From Drosophila persimilis (lineage: Eukaryota; Arthropoda; Insecta; Diptera; Drosophilidae), in assembly GCF_003286085.1 (NCBI RefSeq), contig NW_020825298.1:5828001-5892000 (forward strand): a stretch of 64,000 bases of DNA, in the 5' to 3' direction. The position numbers and the translations under genes were made by a program. Shown in pieces: positions 63,125-64,000 of the stretch. Each line of letters opens with the position of its first letter. The first letter of the stretch is position 1. The notes beneath the pieces are model-generated. The model saw only the letters and a program-made list of their open reading frames with translations. It was not told the origin of the DNA and did not search any database.

Positions 63125-64000
63125 CCGGAGCCATAAACGCGCAGCCCCCCCATGTTCAATATGTTCAATCTGGCTGGATCGGAACGATGCGCCAGTACTT
63201 CTTCCAGCGAGGACTGATCCAGGAACACCATCAACATCAACAAGTGTCTTCTGTCCCCAGGCCTAGAACGTGGTCAACGCTTTGGATTCGGACCAAACTC
63301 CTACCATCAGTCCATCAGTCCATCAGTCCATGCTGATGCTTCTTCCAATGAAAAACAAGCCACTTTTAGCTAGTGACCAACGGAACATGAAGAGTGGCCT
63401 GCTAAAGAATGTGTTTTAGAAATGATCCGTCGAGACGTGTTGAATGACAGCCAGGTCATACTCACCGGCCACGTCGAGTGGGTTCAACAGGAAGAAGTTC
63501 CTTTCGAGATCGGTCAAGATGGATGTTAAGTTGGTCGTTAATCAGATTCCCGCGGCATAAGCCGCGGCAGTTGCCACTTTCGCCACCGGCATTGCCAGTG
63601 GAGATGGCAGTCCCTGCGGCATTTGCATCTCCTTTTCCCGCGAACATATTTCTGGGCCTTCTCGAGGTCGGACTGCATCCGCTACTCCTTCTGGAAGGCT
63701 CCTGCTCGACTAGGGCTTTGAATGCGTCTTCTTGCTGATTTTAGTAAGGCAGCGGAGGCGGTTGTCCCGGTTGTTGAGGCAGACCTTCTGCTGGAGATCG
63801 GCTAGTCAACTAAATTGGGCGGTAGTCGCTGCCCGATCCTCCATTGGGGGGTTCAGACTGTGCTCCAGACGTCCACCAGAAAGAGACTTAAATCCGGATC
63901 GCTGTCTGTTGGTGGACTGAGACTGCTCGCATTTGCGCTTCATCGTTCGATGCTGCTTGTCGTGGAGGGTCCTGCAGGCGCAACATGTCGCTCTTCATCC
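63125..64000. mobile_element. Element B copy 2, runs off the window
   Basis: It is nearly identical to copy 1 over its shared parts and has the same start, CCGGAGCCATAAACG. It keeps segments missing from copy 1 (about 63337-63393, 63556-63650 and 63796-63832) and lacks the 190-base insert of copy 1, so each copy has its own deletions. On the minus strand a hydrophobic exon-like piece encodes RLNILNMGGLRVYGSGSFY. A further piece ending ERNFFLLNPLDVAG is followed by a GTGAGT-like donor. This hints that the element carries, or derives from, a spliced gene. No right arm is visible before the window ends. Confidence 0.55.

Noticed and set aside
1..64000. tRNA, rRNA and CRISPR features
   Set aside because: No cloverleaf-like A and B box pairs or rRNA segments were recognised, and CRISPR arrays are not expected in a fly nuclear sequence. 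A dedicated scan was not possible.

Overview
This window is Drosophila nuclear DNA. It has compact exons with short GT-AG introns, CAG/CAA-rich open reading frames, long AT-rich UTRs and very dense CA/GA/TA microsatellites. Most of its genes can be recognised as the Muller-B neighbourhood that in D. melanogaster (2L, 25D) holds fuseless, CG14022, cyclope, Ncoa6, CG14024 and vrille. The exact species cannot be fixed from the sequence alone; the repeat content differs from what I would expect of D. melanogaster itself.

Layout. 1-4.3 kb: fuseless (+), five coding exons of a polytopic presynaptic membrane protein. 5.9-6.6 kb: a three-exon acylphosphatase-fold gene (+), convergent with cyclope (-), which encodes cytochrome c oxidase subunit VIc. 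8-20.6 kb: Ncoa6 (+), a 2,399-residue glutamine-rich nuclear receptor coactivator. Its TGA stop is followed in the same frame by 212 further sense codons. 22.5-25 kb: a type II Golgi carbohydrate sulfotransferase (+, CG14024-like). 25.7-26.0 kb: a small two-exon gene (+) for a 74-residue protein. 27-36.3 kb: vrille (-), the bZIP clock repressor, with CACGTG E-boxes and a TATA promoter about 4 kb upstream of its first coding exon. 36.5-59 kb: about 22 kb in which I see no convincing gene, only microsatellites and scattered putative regulatory sites. 59-64 kb: a repeat island with two copies of an element whose left copy has inverted arms and sits between 350-bp direct repeats.

The genes do not form one pathway. 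Ncoa6 (Trr/COMPASS-like complex, Yorkie and ecdysone receptor coactivation) and vrille (circadian feedback loop, development) are transcriptional regulators. The others are housekeeping, Golgi or synaptic genes. The observations most worth following up are the Ncoa6 stop-codon readthrough candidate, the missing AG acceptor in fuseless intron 1, loss of the catalytic arginine in the acylphosphatase-like protein, the unlisted small gene, and the inverted-repeat element at the right end.
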